DNA of 64,000 nucleotides from contig NZ_CP154845.1 in NCBI RefSeq assembly GCF_047302285.1, positions 1,860,001 to 1,924,000 on the forward strand. Direction: 5' to 3'. Each line of letters begins with the position of its first letter. Within the stretch, counting starts at the first letter, position 1. Under the pieces are notes generated by a model, which was given only the letters and a program-made list of their open reading frames with translations, made no database searches and was not told the origin of the DNA. The position numbers and the translations under genes were made by a program. Source of the DNA: Robertmurraya sp047302285. GTDB lineage: Bacteria; Bacillota; Bacilli; Bacillales; Cytobacillaceae. Shown here piece by piece: positions 8,816-18,015 of this stretch.

Positions 8816-9778
8816 ATGAAACTAAAAATGGTGTATTCATTTTTGAGCTCTGATATAAATACTATAGAAAAATCATTAGAAGAAACGGTAAAAGGGGAAT
8901 CACCACTATTGCAGGAGGCTTCCTTGCATCTATTGCAGGCAGGCGGCAAAAGGATTCGCCCTGTTTTTGTCTTGTTGGCCGCAAAATTTGGACGTTATGA
9001 TATTCGAGTCGTTAAAGATGTTGCTGTAGCTCTAGAACTTATTCATATGGCTTCTTTAGTTCATGATGATGTCATTGATGATGCCGATTTGCGCCGAGGA
9101 AGACCAACGATCAAGAGCAAATGGGATAATCGATTTGCGATGTATTCCGGGGATTACATATTTGCGAAGTCATTGGAATTAATGACAAATGTGCAAAATC
9201 CAGAGGCTCATCAAATTTTATCCAATACGATTGTCGAACTGACAATTGGTGAGATTGAGCAGATTAAGGATAAGTATCGTTACGAACAGAATTTACGGGA
9301 TTATTTGCTGCGAATTAAAAGAAAGACAGCTTTATTAATCGCTGCAAGTTGTCAACTAGGAGCGATTGCTGCTGGAGTAGAAGAAGAGATTCATCGTAAG
9401 CTTTTCCGTTTTGGATATTTTGTAGGGATGAGCTTTCAAATTACAGATGATATTCTCGACTTTACAGGTACTGAAAAAGAACTTGGAAAGCCAGCTGGAG
9501 GAGATTTGCTTCAAGGTAATATCACACTTCCTGTTTTATTTGCGATGGAGGATGAAAAGCTCCATGCTGAAATTGTAAAGGTTCACGAAAATATGAACTC
9601 AGAGGAAATGGACTATATTATTCAGCTTATAAAAAATTCAGACGCAATTGAGAAGTCTATTAAAATGAGCGATCGTTATTTAGATAAGGCCCTTGATGTG
9701 CTTGCGGAATTGCCTAATAATAGAGCAAGAAAGACGTTAAGAGATATTGCGCTCTACATCGGAAAACGAAAATCATAA
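8816..9778 (+). CDS. hepT: Heptaprenyl diphosphate synthase component II
   Basis: HepT is the catalytic trans-prenyltransferase subunit that elongates farnesyl diphosphate to heptaprenyl diphosphate for menaquinone. The 320-residue protein has both aspartate-rich motifs: LVHDDVIDDADLRRGRP (about residues 80-96) and ITDDILDFTG (about 215-224). The GGKRIRP motif lies near residue 43. It belongs to the hepS-menG-hepT operon. Start at the ATG at 8816. Confidence 0.97.
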   Translation: MKLKMVYSFLSSDINTIEKSLEETVKGESPLLQEASLHLLQAGGKRIRPVFVLLAAKFGRYDIRVVKDVAVALELIHMASLVHDDVIDDADLRRGRPTIKSKWDNRFAMYSGDYIFAKSLELMTNVQNPEAHQILSNTIVELTIGEIEQIKDKYRYEQNLRDYLLRIKRKTALLIAASCQLGAIAAGVEEEIHRKLFRFGYFVGMSFQITDDILDFTGTEKELGKPAGGDLLQGNITLPVLFAMEDEKLHAEIVKVHENMNSEEMDYIIQLIKNSDAIEKSIKMSDRYLDKALDVLAELPNNRARKTLRDIALYIGKRKS

Positions 9779-9963
9779 GTTTCAAAAACTGCTAAGAAAA
9801 CACGCTCTAGCTCCTATACTTCCCGTTGTCAAAAAGGAAAGTACCCACTAAACTTAAATCTCTTAACTCTGTTGCCATTATGTGAAAATAATGGTAATAT
9901 TTTCGTGGGCTGTCTAATCGTTTTTTAGTCCGTACATACAGACAAACTTTAGGAGTGGAGCTT

Positions 9964-10410
9964 ATGGAAAAGACTTTTTTAATGTTAAAACCTGATGGTG
10001 TACAGCGCAGTTTAATTGGTGACATCGTTTCTCGTTTTGAAAGAAAAGGATTTCAGCTAGTAGGTGCGAAGCTAATGAGTATTCCTCAAGAATTAGCAGA
10101 GCAGCATTATGGTGAGCATAAGGAACGCCCTTTCTTTGGTGAGTTAGTTGATTTCATTACTTCTGGTCCAGTATTTGCAATGGTTTGGGAAGGCGAAAAT
10201 GTCATTGCGACTGCACGTAGTATGATGGGGGCAACAAATCCAAAGGATGCGACAGCTGGAACCATTCGTGGAGATTATGCAGCTACAGTTGGAAAGAATA
10301 TTATTCACGGTTCAGACTCTCCTACGAGTGCTGAAAGAGAAATCGCTTTATTCTTCAAAGAAGAAGAGCTAGTTACTTATTCTAAGCATATTAGTGAGTG
10401 GATTTATTAA
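9964..10410 (+). CDS. ndk: Nucleoside diphosphate kinase
   Basis: Ndk transfers the gamma phosphate of ATP to nucleoside diphosphates through a phosphohistidine. The 148-residue protein begins MEKTFLMLKPDGVQR and contains the active-site His in NIIHGSDSPTSAEREI (about residues 111-126). Length is normal. The ATG at 9964 has AGGAGTGGAG upstream. A 9-bp hairpin terminator follows. It stands alone between hepT and cheR, as in B. subtilis. Confidence 0.98.
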   Translation: MEKTFLMLKPDGVQRSLIGDIVSRFERKGFQLVGAKLMSIPQELAEQHYGEHKERPFFGELVDFITSGPVFAMVWEGENVIATARSMMGATNPKDATAGTIRGDYAATVGKNIIHGSDSPTSAEREIALFFKEEELVTYSKHISEWIY

Positions 10411-10441
10411 GTATAAGTCTATTACTTATTCTGAAAAAAGT

Positions 10442-10474
10442 AAGCGCTTGTATTATCTGCAAGTGCTTTTTTCT
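10442..10474 (+). terminator. Terminator after ndk
   Basis: A 9-bp stem (10442-10450 with 10460-10468, one G-T pair) followed by a T run. Confidence 0.85.
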
Positions 10475-10572
10475 TTTCTTTTTAAATTTTGATTTTTTAA
10501 AAATTATACTCTTTTTTTCCATTTTTACGCTATACTTACACTATATTAAGTTGATTGCATAGGGAGAAAGAT

Positions 10573-11346
10573 ATGGCACAGGACTACGAACAATTTGTTG
10601 CAAACATTAAGAAAAAAACTGGAATTGATCTCTCATTATATAAAGAGGCACAAATGAAGCGAAGATTGACATCCCTTTATGAAAAAAGAGGATATCACTC
10701 TTTTAATGATTATTATTTGGAACTTAAGGAAAATAAAACACTCTTAGACGAATTTTTGGATCGAATGACCATTAATGTCTCGGAGTTTTATCGAAATGGT
10801 AAACGGTGGGAAGTGTTGGAGAAAAAAATTCTACCTAAGCTATTAGAAAAAAATAGTCGCTTGAAAATATGGAGTGCTGCATGTTCAACTGGGGAAGAAC
10901 CGTATACAATTGCCATGATTATGTCAAAATTCATGCCGCTTTCCGGGGTGCAAATTCTTGCGACAGACATTGATGAAAATGCCATTTCTAGGGCGAAGAT
11001 AGGTGCTTATCCAGAAAGGTCTTTGAATGAAGTTCCAGACGATATGAAACGTAAGTTTTTTAAACAGGATGGGAGTTTCTATCATCTATCAGAAAAAATT
11101 AAAAAAACGGTATCATTCAAAAAACAGAATTTACTAGCTGATCCATTTGGAGGCCCATTCGATTTAATCGTATGTAGAAATGTGCTGATTTATTTTACAG
11201 AAGATGCAAAAGATATACTGTATACTAAATTTAGCGGTGCTTTAAAAGAAGATGGAATCTTTTTTGTTGGTAGCACAGAGCAAATTTTCAATCCAAGTCT
11301 ATATGGATTTGAAACCGAGGATACCTTTTTTTATCGGAAACGATAA
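10573..11346 (+). CDS. cheR: Chemotaxis protein methyltransferase
   Basis: CheR methylates glutamates on chemoreceptors using S-adenosylmethionine, setting adaptation in chemotaxis. The 257-residue protein has the helical N-terminal domain (about 1-75) and a SAM-binding domain with WSAACSTGEEPYTIAM (about 101-116), ATDIDENAI and DLIVCRNVLIYF (about 203-214). The ATG at 10573 is favoured by AGGGAGAAAG upstream. Its position before aroC matches B. subtilis. No other motility gene lies in the window. Confidence 0.95.
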   Translation: MAQDYEQFVANIKKKTGIDLSLYKEAQMKRRLTSLYEKRGYHSFNDYYLELKENKTLLDEFLDRMTINVSEFYRNGKRWEVLEKKILPKLLEKNSRLKIWSAACSTGEEPYTIAMIMSKFMPLSGVQILATDIDENAISRAKIGAYPERSLNEVPDDMKRKFFKQDGSFYHLSEKIKKTVSFKKQNLLADPFGGPFDLIVCRNVLIYFTEDAKDILYTKFSGALKEDGIFFVGSTEQIFNPSLYGFETEDTFFYRKR

Positions 11347-11408
11347 TTGACTATATAGGGTAAAACCGACTTTCTGGGTTTCTAGACTAAACAGCGATCG
11401 GAAAAAGT

Positions 11409-11432
11409 AAAGAGCGATGATGCTCTTTTTTT
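11409..11432 (+). terminator. Terminator after cheR
   Basis: A 7-bp stem (11409-11415 with 11422-11428) with a 6-nt loop and a T-rich tail. Confidence 0.75.
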
Positions 11433-11606
11433 TCTACCCATGAATATGATGGAAATGCATGGAGAAATAAGGAGTATGTTTGAAAATTGACAATCGTACA
11501 ATAAGAACGAAATACAGACAAAATTTTAAATCTTTTACTATTCTTCTTTACGTGCGTATGTTATATTGATACATAATCCTTTAATGAGTTGAAGGAGGAA
11601 AGAGTT

Positions 11607-12779
11607 ATGAGATACTTAACAGCGGGAGAGTCACATGGCCCCCAATTAACAACGATTATCGAAGGATTACCGGCTGGAATGCCTCTATTATCGGAGGATA
11701 TTAACGAACAATTAGCGAGGCGTCAAAAGGGATATGGACGAGGCCGAAGAATGCAAATTGAAAAAGATACCGTACATATCGCTAGTGGAGTTCGACATGG
11801 ATTAACACTAGGCTCACCGGTTGCTTTAGTTGTGGAAAATGACGACTGGAAACACTGGACAAAAATTATGGGACAAGAGCCACCAGAGCTTAATGAAGGT
11901 GAAGAAGTAAAGCGAAAAATTACTCGCCCCCGCCCTGGTCACGCAGATCTCAATGGTGGAATCAAGTATGGACATCGTGATTTGCGTAATGTTCTGGAGC
12001 GATCATCTGCCCGTGAAACGACCGTCAGAGTGGCGGCTGGAGCGGTAGCAAAGAAGCTTCTTTCACTACTTGGAATCGAAGTAGCATCACATGTCATTGA
12101 AATAGGTGGAATTAAGAGTGAAGTTAGAAGCTATGAATCAATCAACTCATTAAAGGATATTACTGAAAATTCCCCTGTTAGATGCTTAGATCCAAACGCT
12201 GAAAAGGCAATGATGAAGGCGATTGATGAAGCCAAAGAAAATGGAGATTCTATCGGTGGAATCGTTGAGGTAATCGTGGAAGGAATGCCTGCTGGAGTGG
12301 GTAGTTACGTCCATTTTGATCGTAAGTTAGATGCAAAGCTGGCAGCAGCAATTGTTAGTATTAATGCCTTTAAGGGCGTTGAGTTTGGAATTGGTTTTGA
12401 AGCAGCTAGAAAACCTGGTAGTGAAGTACATGATGAGATCGTTTGGGATGAAACAAAAGGATATTCTCGAAAAACAAACCGCTTAGGTGGATTTGAAGGT
12501 GGAATGACAACAGGGATGCCGATTGTCGTTCGGGGTGTAATGAAGCCGATCCCAACATTATATAAACCACTTCAAAGTGTAGATATTGATTCGAAGGAAC
12601 CTTTTTCAGCAAGTATTGAACGATCAGATAGCTGTGCTGTACCTGCAGCAGCTATTGTTGCAGAACATGTCGTCGCATGGGAAATTGCCTCAGCCATCGT
12701 TGATCAATTTTACTCTGATAGACTCGACACTTTGAAGAATACGATTGAACAGCAACGTACGTATGCGAGGGAGTTCTAA
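11607..12779 (+). CDS. aroC: Chorismate synthase
   Basis: This enzyme converts EPSP to chorismate, the branch point to Phe, Tyr, Trp, folate and menaquinone, and needs reduced FMN. B. subtilis calls the gene aroF. The 390-residue protein begins RYLTAGESHGPQ and shows the GRGRRMQIE loop, the RPGHADLNGGIKYGH signature (about 119-133) and SARETTVRVAAGAVAKK. The ATG at 11607 has GAAGGAGGAA upstream. It is the first gene of the aromatic supraoperon and its stop overlaps the aroB start (TAATG). Confidence 0.98.
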   Translation: MRYLTAGESHGPQLTTIIEGLPAGMPLLSEDINEQLARRQKGYGRGRRMQIEKDTVHIASGVRHGLTLGSPVALVVENDDWKHWTKIMGQEPPELNEGEEVKRKITRPRPGHADLNGGIKYGHRDLRNVLERSSARETTVRVAAGAVAKKLLSLLGIEVASHVIEIGGIKSEVRSYESINSLKDITENSPVRCLDPNAEKAMMKAIDEAKENGDSIGGIVEVIVEGMPAGVGSYVHFDRKLDAKLAAAIVSINAFKGVEFGIGFEAARKPGSEVHDEIVWDETKGYSRKTNRLGGFEGGMTTGMPIVVRGVMKPIPTLYKPLQSVDIDSKEPFSASIERSDSCAVPAAAIVAEHVVAWEIASAIVDQFYSDRLDTLKNTIEQQRTYAREF

Positions 12780-13864
12780 TGGAACCGATTCTCATTCAGA
12801 CTGAATCTCGAAATTATTCAGTTTTCGTTGGGGAAGGGGTTATTTCTACCCTTCCAACTTTTTTAAAGGACGAGTTTCCTTCCTTAACGAAGGTGGTCAT
12901 TATAACAGACGGGAATGTTGGAGAAAGATACTTGCCAACTCTGAAAAGGATCCTCTCGGATTATCAACCTTTAACCTATATTGTTCCAAATGGTGAATAT
13001 GCAAAAACCTTTGCTGTCTATCAGGAGTGTTTAACCTTTTGTTTGGAAAAAAAATTGGACAGAAAATCGATTGTTTTGGCCTTTGGTGGAGGAGCAGTCG
13101 GTGATGTAAGTGGCTTTGTTGCCGCAACGTATATGCGAGGAATTCCTTTTATTCAAATCCCTACTACCATCCTAGCACATGATAGTGCTGTCGGAGGAAA
13201 GGTTGCGATCAATCACCCTTTAGGAAAGAATATGATCGGTGCTTTTTATCAACCAGAAGCGGTGTTTTATGATTTAAGCTTTCTTAATAGTCTCTCAATT
13301 GGTGAAAGAAGATCAGGATTAGCTGAAGTAATAAAACATGGATTGATACAAGATGAAGCTTTCTATCATTGGCTACTTTCGAACATTTTAGATTTGAATC
13401 ATCTTACAACTGAACAATTAGAGTATATGATGAAAAAAGGGATTCAAATAAAAAATGCTATCGTCTCCCGTGATGAGAAGGAAAATGGGATTCGTGCTTT
13501 TTTGAATTTCGGTCATACACTTGGGCATGCGATTGAAGGGGAAGCAGGATATGGAAAGATTACCCATGGTGAAGCTGTTTTAATAGGAATGCTCTTTTCA
13601 TTGAAATTAAGTAAGAGTATTTTTGATCTATCTTTTGATGAGGAAAGGTTTATAAGCTGGGTCAAGCAGCTTGGCTATGAAACATCGATCCCGAATCATT
13701 TGAATGTACAATCCTTGCTTGAGCGTATGAAGCAAGATAAAAAATCCGTTGATGGTCATATTCAATATGTCTTAATAGAAAAAGTTGGGAAGCCTGTCAC
13801 GATACCGTTAGAGGATCAATTTTTACTAGAACAGTTAGAGCAATTTCAAATAGGAATGACCTAA
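12779..13864 (+). CDS. aroB: 3-dehydroquinate synthase
   Basis: AroB cyclises DAHP to 3-dehydroquinate, the second step of the shikimate pathway, using NAD and a divalent metal. The 361-residue protein has the NAD-binding AFGGGAVGDVSGFVAAT (about 101-117) and the substrate and metal motifs QIPTTILAHDSAVGGK (about 126-141) and FGHTLGHAIE (about 246-255). It overlaps aroC by one base, which suggests translational coupling, and is followed 14 bp later by aroH. Confidence 0.98.
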   Translation: MEPILIQTESRNYSVFVGEGVISTLPTFLKDEFPSLTKVVIITDGNVGERYLPTLKRILSDYQPLTYIVPNGEYAKTFAVYQECLTFCLEKKLDRKSIVLAFGGGAVGDVSGFVAATYMRGIPFIQIPTTILAHDSAVGGKVAINHPLGKNMIGAFYQPEAVFYDLSFLNSLSIGERRSGLAEVIKHGLIQDEAFYHWLLSNILDLNHLTTEQLEYMMKKGIQIKNAIVSRDEKENGIRAFLNFGHTLGHAIEGEAGYGKITHGEAVLIGMLFSLKLSKSIFDLSFDEERFISWVKQLGYETSIPNHLNVQSLLERMKQDKKSVDGHIQYVLIEKVGKPVTIPLEDQFLLEQLEQFQIGMT

Positions 13865-13878
13865 AGAGGTGATAAAGG

Positions 13879-14241
13879 ATGATAAGAGGGGTAAGGGGAG
13901 CTACGACAATTGAGGAAAATGTAGAACAGGAGATTGTAACGTCGACAGAAACGCTCATTCGTGAAATGATCGCTGTCAATGAAATTGAAGCAGAAAATGT
14001 AGCATCTGTATTCATTTCAGTAACAGACGAAATTGACGGTACTTTTCCTGCGAAAGCGTTACGAAGCATAGAAGGTTGGACATATGTTCCTGTCATGTGC
14101 ATGCGAGAAATCCCAGTTAAGAATGCTTTGAAAAGCTGTATTCGAGTGATGATACATATTAATACAGAAAAGAGTCAAACAGAGATAAAGCATATTTATT
14201 TGGAAAAAGCGATTAGCTTAAGACCAGATTTAAAGGCTTAA
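13879..14241 (+). CDS. aroH: Monofunctional chorismate mutase (AroH type)
   Basis: AroH rearranges chorismate to prephenate, committing it to Phe and Tyr. The 120-residue protein has the trimeric AroH fold signature: MIRGVRGATTIEENVEQEI at the start, FISVTDEIDGTFPAKALR in the middle and PVMCMREIPV. Length is near the B. subtilis protein (127 aa). In B. subtilis the trp operon follows. Here hisC follows after only 30 bp. Confidence 0.96.
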   Translation: MIRGVRGATTIEENVEQEIVTSTETLIREMIAVNEIEAENVASVFISVTDEIDGTFPAKALRSIEGWTYVPVMCMREIPVKNALKSCIRVMIHINTEKSQTEIKHIYLEKAISLRPDLKA

Positions 14242-14271
14242 AGAAATTATTGAATTGAGTGGTGAAGACAA

Positions 14272-15372
14272 GTGAGATGGAAGGAAGATATTCTCCAATT
14301 GACTCCTTATCAGCCGGGAAAATCAATTGGTGAGGTTAAAAGACAATATGGGTTAGAAAAAATCGTAAAGCTTGCTTCAAATGAAAATCCATTTGGATGT
14401 TCAGGACAAGTTCTGGAAAAAATACACACGTTCGATGGTTCATTAGCTCTTTATCCTGATGGCTATGCAACAGAAATAAGGGAAGCCCTAGCAAGCAAAT
14501 TAGGAGTTTCAGAAAAGCAAATAATATTTGGAAATGGCTCTGATGAGAATATCCAGATTATTTCTCGTGCTCTTTTGAGACCGGAGTTTAATACGGTCAT
14601 GGCAGCTCCTACCTTTCCTCAATATAAGCATAATGCAGTGATTGAAGGGGCTGAAGTAAGAGAGGTCCCGCTCGTAGGTGGCGAACATGATTTAGAGGGG
14701 ATGTTAAACAAAATTGATGAAAAGACAAATGTTGTTTGGCTATGTAGTCCAAATAACCCAACTGGTGCTTATATTAATGAAGAACAGTTATTGTCCTTTC
14801 TGAAGAGAGTACCGACAGAAACGCTTGTTGTATTAGACGAGGCGTATTATGAGTATGTGGTGGCAGATGATTATTACGATTCTATCGAACTGATAAAACA
14901 ATTTGAAAATCTTATTGTATTAAGGACTTTCTCAAAAATTTACGGATTGGCTAGTCTTCGCATCGGATATGGTATCGGGAATGAAAAAGTGATTCGAGCC
15001 CTTGAACCGGCAAGAGAACCTTTCAATACGAGTACATTTGCCCAAATGGCAGCTAAAGCAGCTCTTGAGGACCAAGCTTATGTAGAGAAGTGCAGACAGC
15101 AAAATCGTGAAGGCTTACAACAATACTATCAATTTTGTGATGAACAGCAATTATCTTATACGAAATCACAAGGGAATTTCATTTTGATTGATTTCAAAGT
15201 GGATGGAAATGAAGTGTTCCAATATTTCCTTGAACGAGGGTATATTGTTCGTTCAGGTGTAGCCCTTGGTTTTCCAACTTCCGTAAGAGTAACGATAGGC
15301 TCTAAAGATGAAAACGCAGAAATGATCGAAATTATGAGAGCATTTATTTCAGAAAAAATCGCCACTCGATAG
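14272..15372 (+). CDS. hisC: Histidinol-phosphate / aromatic aminotransferase
   Basis: A class-II-type PLP aminotransferase. In B. subtilis the supraoperon HisC serves both histidine synthesis and transamination of prephenate-derived keto acids to Tyr and Phe. The 366-residue protein has LASNENPFGCS near the start, SPNNPTGA (about 158-165), LDEAYYEY and the PLP-lysine motif RTFSKIYGLASLRIGYG (about 217-233). It begins with GTG at 14272. It lies directly after aroH, in the place where trpA ends in B. subtilis. Confidence 0.95.
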   Translation: MRWKEDILQLTPYQPGKSIGEVKRQYGLEKIVKLASNENPFGCSGQVLEKIHTFDGSLALYPDGYATEIREALASKLGVSEKQIIFGNGSDENIQIISRALLRPEFNTVMAAPTFPQYKHNAVIEGAEVREVPLVGGEHDLEGMLNKIDEKTNVVWLCSPNNPTGAYINEEQLLSFLKRVPTETLVVLDEAYYEYVVADDYYDSIELIKQFENLIVLRTFSKIYGLASLRIGYGIGNEKVIRALEPAREPFNTSTFAQMAAKAALEDQAYVEKCRQQNREGLQQYYQFCDEQQLSYTKSQGNFILIDFKVDGNEVFQYFLERGYIVRSGVALGFPTSVRVTIGSKDENAEMIEIMRAFISEKIATR

Positions 15373-15416
15373 TATACCAATACAATTCACCCATAAATAG
15401 TAGAATTAACCTTTAT

Positions 15417-15462
15417 AGCTCCTGAATTTTAGTGCCTAGTTGGACTTTCAGGAGCTTTTACC
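15417..15462 (+). terminator. Hairpin between hisC and tyrA
   Basis: A perfect 10-bp stem (15417-15426 with 15447-15456) around a 20-nt loop is followed by a short T tract. The tyrA Shine-Dalgarno sequence begins about 15 bp later. It looks like a weak terminator or attenuator inside the supraoperon. Confidence 0.6.
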
Positions 15463-15484
15463 CATCATGAAAGTAGGTGATCCC

Positions 15485-16591
15485 TTGAAAGGTCGTGTAT
15501 TGATTGTCGGGCTAGGACTCATCGGGGGTTCATTGGCTCTATGTATTAAGCATGAGCATCCACAAGCAAAAATCATTGGTTATGACGTAAATAAGAAACA
15601 AGCGAGATTAGCAACAATGCTTGGAGTTGTTGATGAAACAGTGGAAGATTTGGAGATAGGTGCGGTTGATGCTGACCTCATCTTAATCGCCACACCAGTG
15701 AAAAAGATTGAATATATGATTGAATTTCTCTGTGGCCTTTCACTAAAGAAAAGTGTCATTATTTCTGATGCAGGAAGTACAAAAATGGAAATTGTGAAAA
15801 GAGCAGAATGTCTTAGAGAAAAAGGCTATACTTTTATCGGTGGTCACCCGATGGCAGGCTCCCATAAAAGCGGGGTTCAAGCTGCTAAATCAATCCTTTT
15901 TGAAAATGCTTTTTACTTACTGACACCAGAGGCTGACACGGACCAAGAAGCAGTCGAAGAATTAAAAGTTTGGCTAAAAGGAACAAAAGCTAAATTTCTT
16001 CAGGTGTTGCCCTCTGAACATGATTACTTAACAGGTGTTATTAGCCATTTTCCTCATGTCATTGCGGCTTCCCTCGTTCATCAGGCAGAAAGAACGAGTC
16101 AGCAACAAAGTCTAGTTACACGACTTGCAGCTGGGGGGTTTCGTGATATTACGAGAATTGCATCCAGTAGCCCAGACATGTGGAGGGATATTTCCTTACA
16201 TAATAAAGATGTTCTTTTACAGCTATTAACGGAATGGCAGGAAGAAATGGCAAGGGTTACGAATATGTTAACGACTGAAAATGAGGATGAGATCTATCAA
16301 TATTTTTCTCGAGCAAAACGTTTTCGCGATGAAATGCCTGTGAAAGAAAAAGGAGCGATTCCGGCGTTCTATGATTTATTTGTTGACGTTCCCGATTACC
16401 CTGGGGTCATTTCTGAAATTACTGGTTACTTAGCAAAAGAAAAGATCAATTTAACGAATATCCGTATTCGCGAAACGAGAGAAGAAGTATATGGAATTCT
16501 CGTCATTAGTTTTCAAACAGAAGAAGATCGGGAGCGCGCGGAAAAGTGCATTCGCCATTACACCAATTATGACACATCTACAGGGATATAA
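15485..16591 (+). CDS. tyrA: Prephenate dehydrogenase with ACT domain
   Basis: TyrA oxidatively decarboxylates prephenate to 4-hydroxyphenylpyruvate for tyrosine. From the TTG at 15485 the protein has 368 residues. That start was chosen because TAGGTGATCC just upstream is an extended match to the 16S rRNA tail. An in-frame ATG at 15467 overlaps this signal. A Rossmann motif VGLGLIGGSLAL opens the protein, GGHPMAGSHKSG (about residues 119-130) is the catalytic region, and a C-terminal ACT domain (about 296-365, starting FVDVPDYPGVISEIT) is the likely feedback site. Confidence 0.95.
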   Translation: MKGRVLIVGLGLIGGSLALCIKHEHPQAKIIGYDVNKKQARLATMLGVVDETVEDLEIGAVDADLILIATPVKKIEYMIEFLCGLSLKKSVIISDAGSTKMEIVKRAECLREKGYTFIGGHPMAGSHKSGVQAAKSILFENAFYLLTPEADTDQEAVEELKVWLKGTKAKFLQVLPSEHDYLTGVISHFPHVIAASLVHQAERTSQQQSLVTRLAAGGFRDITRIASSSPDMWRDISLHNKDVLLQLLTEWQEEMARVTNMLTTENEDEIYQYFSRAKRFRDEMPVKEKGAIPAFYDLFVDVPDYPGVISEITGYLAKEKINLTNIRIRETREEVYGILVISFQTEEDRERAEKCIRHYTNYDTSTGI

Positions 16592-16603
16592 GAGGGTGAT
16601 AAG

Positions 16604-17890
16604 ATGAAAGCAACACCGTTGAAAATAAATATAGAAAAACTTCAAGGTCAAATTGTCATACCAGGAGACAAGTCGATTTCCCATCGCTCCATTATGTTTG
16701 GAGCCATTGCAAACGGAACTACATCTGTTACGAACTTTTTAACAGGAGATGATTGTTTAAGTACCATCTCGTGCTTTCGAAAACTTGGAGTTGAAATTGA
16801 ACAACAAGGCGATCAAGCCACGATTTATGGAAAAGGGTTTAGTGGACTAAAGGAGCCAAGAGGAGTGCTTGATGTAGGGAATTCGGGTACAACGATTAGG
16901 CTTATGCTTGGGATATTAGCAGGACGTCCATTTTTTTCTACGCTTATAGGCGATCAATCTATCGGGAAGAGACCGATGACAAGAGTGACGAAACCTTTAT
17001 TAAGCTTAGGAGCTAAGATTGATGGAAGAAGCGGTGGCGAATATACGCCAATCTCTGTTCGAGGAGGAAACCTCAAGGGAATTGAATATCCATTACCAGT
17101 GGCGAGTGCACAGGTGAAGTCCGCAATTCTATTAGCCGGCTTGCAAGCGGATGGGCAGACGACTGTCATTGAAACCTCTAAGACACGGGATCATACGGAA
17201 AGAATGATTAAGCATTTTGGTGGAGATATTGAAGTGGATGGTCTTTCTGTCACAGTGCAAGGAGGGCAAACATTAAAAGGAATGAATGTTCAAGTACCGG
17301 GTGATATTTCATCTGCTGCCTTTTTCCTTGTAGCAGGAGCCATCGTTCCAAATAGTGAAATTACGCTAAAAAATGTAGGCCTAAATCCAACGAGAACAGG
17401 CATTATCGATGTCATGAAAGAGATGGGTGCCGACTTACAAATAACAAATGTAAAAGAAGAGTTTGAGCCAACTGGCGATCTAATAATTAAAACTTCATCG
17501 CTTAAAGGTACAACGATTGAAGGAAGCATGATTCCGCGATTAATTGATGAAATTCCAGTCATTGCTTTACTTGCGACACAAGCAGAGGGCGTAACCATCA
17601 TTAAAGATGCCGAAGAATTAAAAGTCAAGGAGACAAATCGGATTGACACGGTGGTTCATGAGCTACAAAAACTAGGTGTGAAAATAGAATCAACGAATGA
17701 TGGCATGATCATCTACGGAAACCAAAGGTTGTCAGGCGGAATCGTTAATAGCCACGGTGATCACCGAATTGGGATGATGCTGGCGATTGCTTCATTAATT
17801 TGCAAAGAGGAAACAAGTCTAGAAAACACCGAAGCAATTTCTGTTTCTTATCCAAACTTTTTCAATCATTTACAGAGCCTGCTGGGTTAA
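16604..17890 (+). CDS. aroA: EPSP synthase (3-phosphoshikimate 1-carboxyvinyltransferase)
   Basis: AroA (named aroE in B. subtilis) joins shikimate-3-phosphate and PEP to make EPSP, the substrate of chorismate synthase at the start of this operon. The 428-residue protein has the PGDKSISHRSIMFGAIA motif (about 21-37), the glycine loop LDVGNSGTTIRLMLG (about 88-102) and the late RIGMMLAIASL region. The ATG at 16604 follows tyrA by 12 bp with AGGGTGATAAG. A hairpin overlapping the stop codon ends the supraoperon. Confidence 0.98.
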   Translation: MKATPLKINIEKLQGQIVIPGDKSISHRSIMFGAIANGTTSVTNFLTGDDCLSTISCFRKLGVEIEQQGDQATIYGKGFSGLKEPRGVLDVGNSGTTIRLMLGILAGRPFFSTLIGDQSIGKRPMTRVTKPLLSLGAKIDGRSGGEYTPISVRGGNLKGIEYPLPVASAQVKSAILLAGLQADGQTTVIETSKTRDHTERMIKHFGGDIEVDGLSVTVQGGQTLKGMNVQVPGDISSAAFFLVAGAIVPNSEITLKNVGLNPTRTGIIDVMKEMGADLQITNVKEEFEPTGDLIIKTSSLKGTTIEGSMIPRLIDEIPVIALLATQAEGVTIIKDAEELKVKETNRIDTVVHELQKLGVKIESTNDGMIIYGNQRLSGGIVNSHGDHRIGMMLAIASLICKEETSLENTEAISVSYPNFFNHLQSLLG

Positions 17891-17910
17891 GCGTGGGCTC
17901 TTCTTTTTTT
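17874..17910 (+). terminator. Terminator at the end of the aromatic supraoperon
   Basis: A short GC-rich stem (AGAGCC near 17874 with GGGCTCT near 17895-17901) is followed by a T-rich run. It overlaps the last codons of aroA. Confidence 0.7.
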
Positions 17911-18015
17911 GTTGATTTTGTTCAAGTTAAACCTTTGCTCTTTTGGGTTCGGTAATGGAATAAATATATTTGTACAAGCATAGTTTGTCATAAGACTGAT
18001 TAAAAGGGTGGTTTT

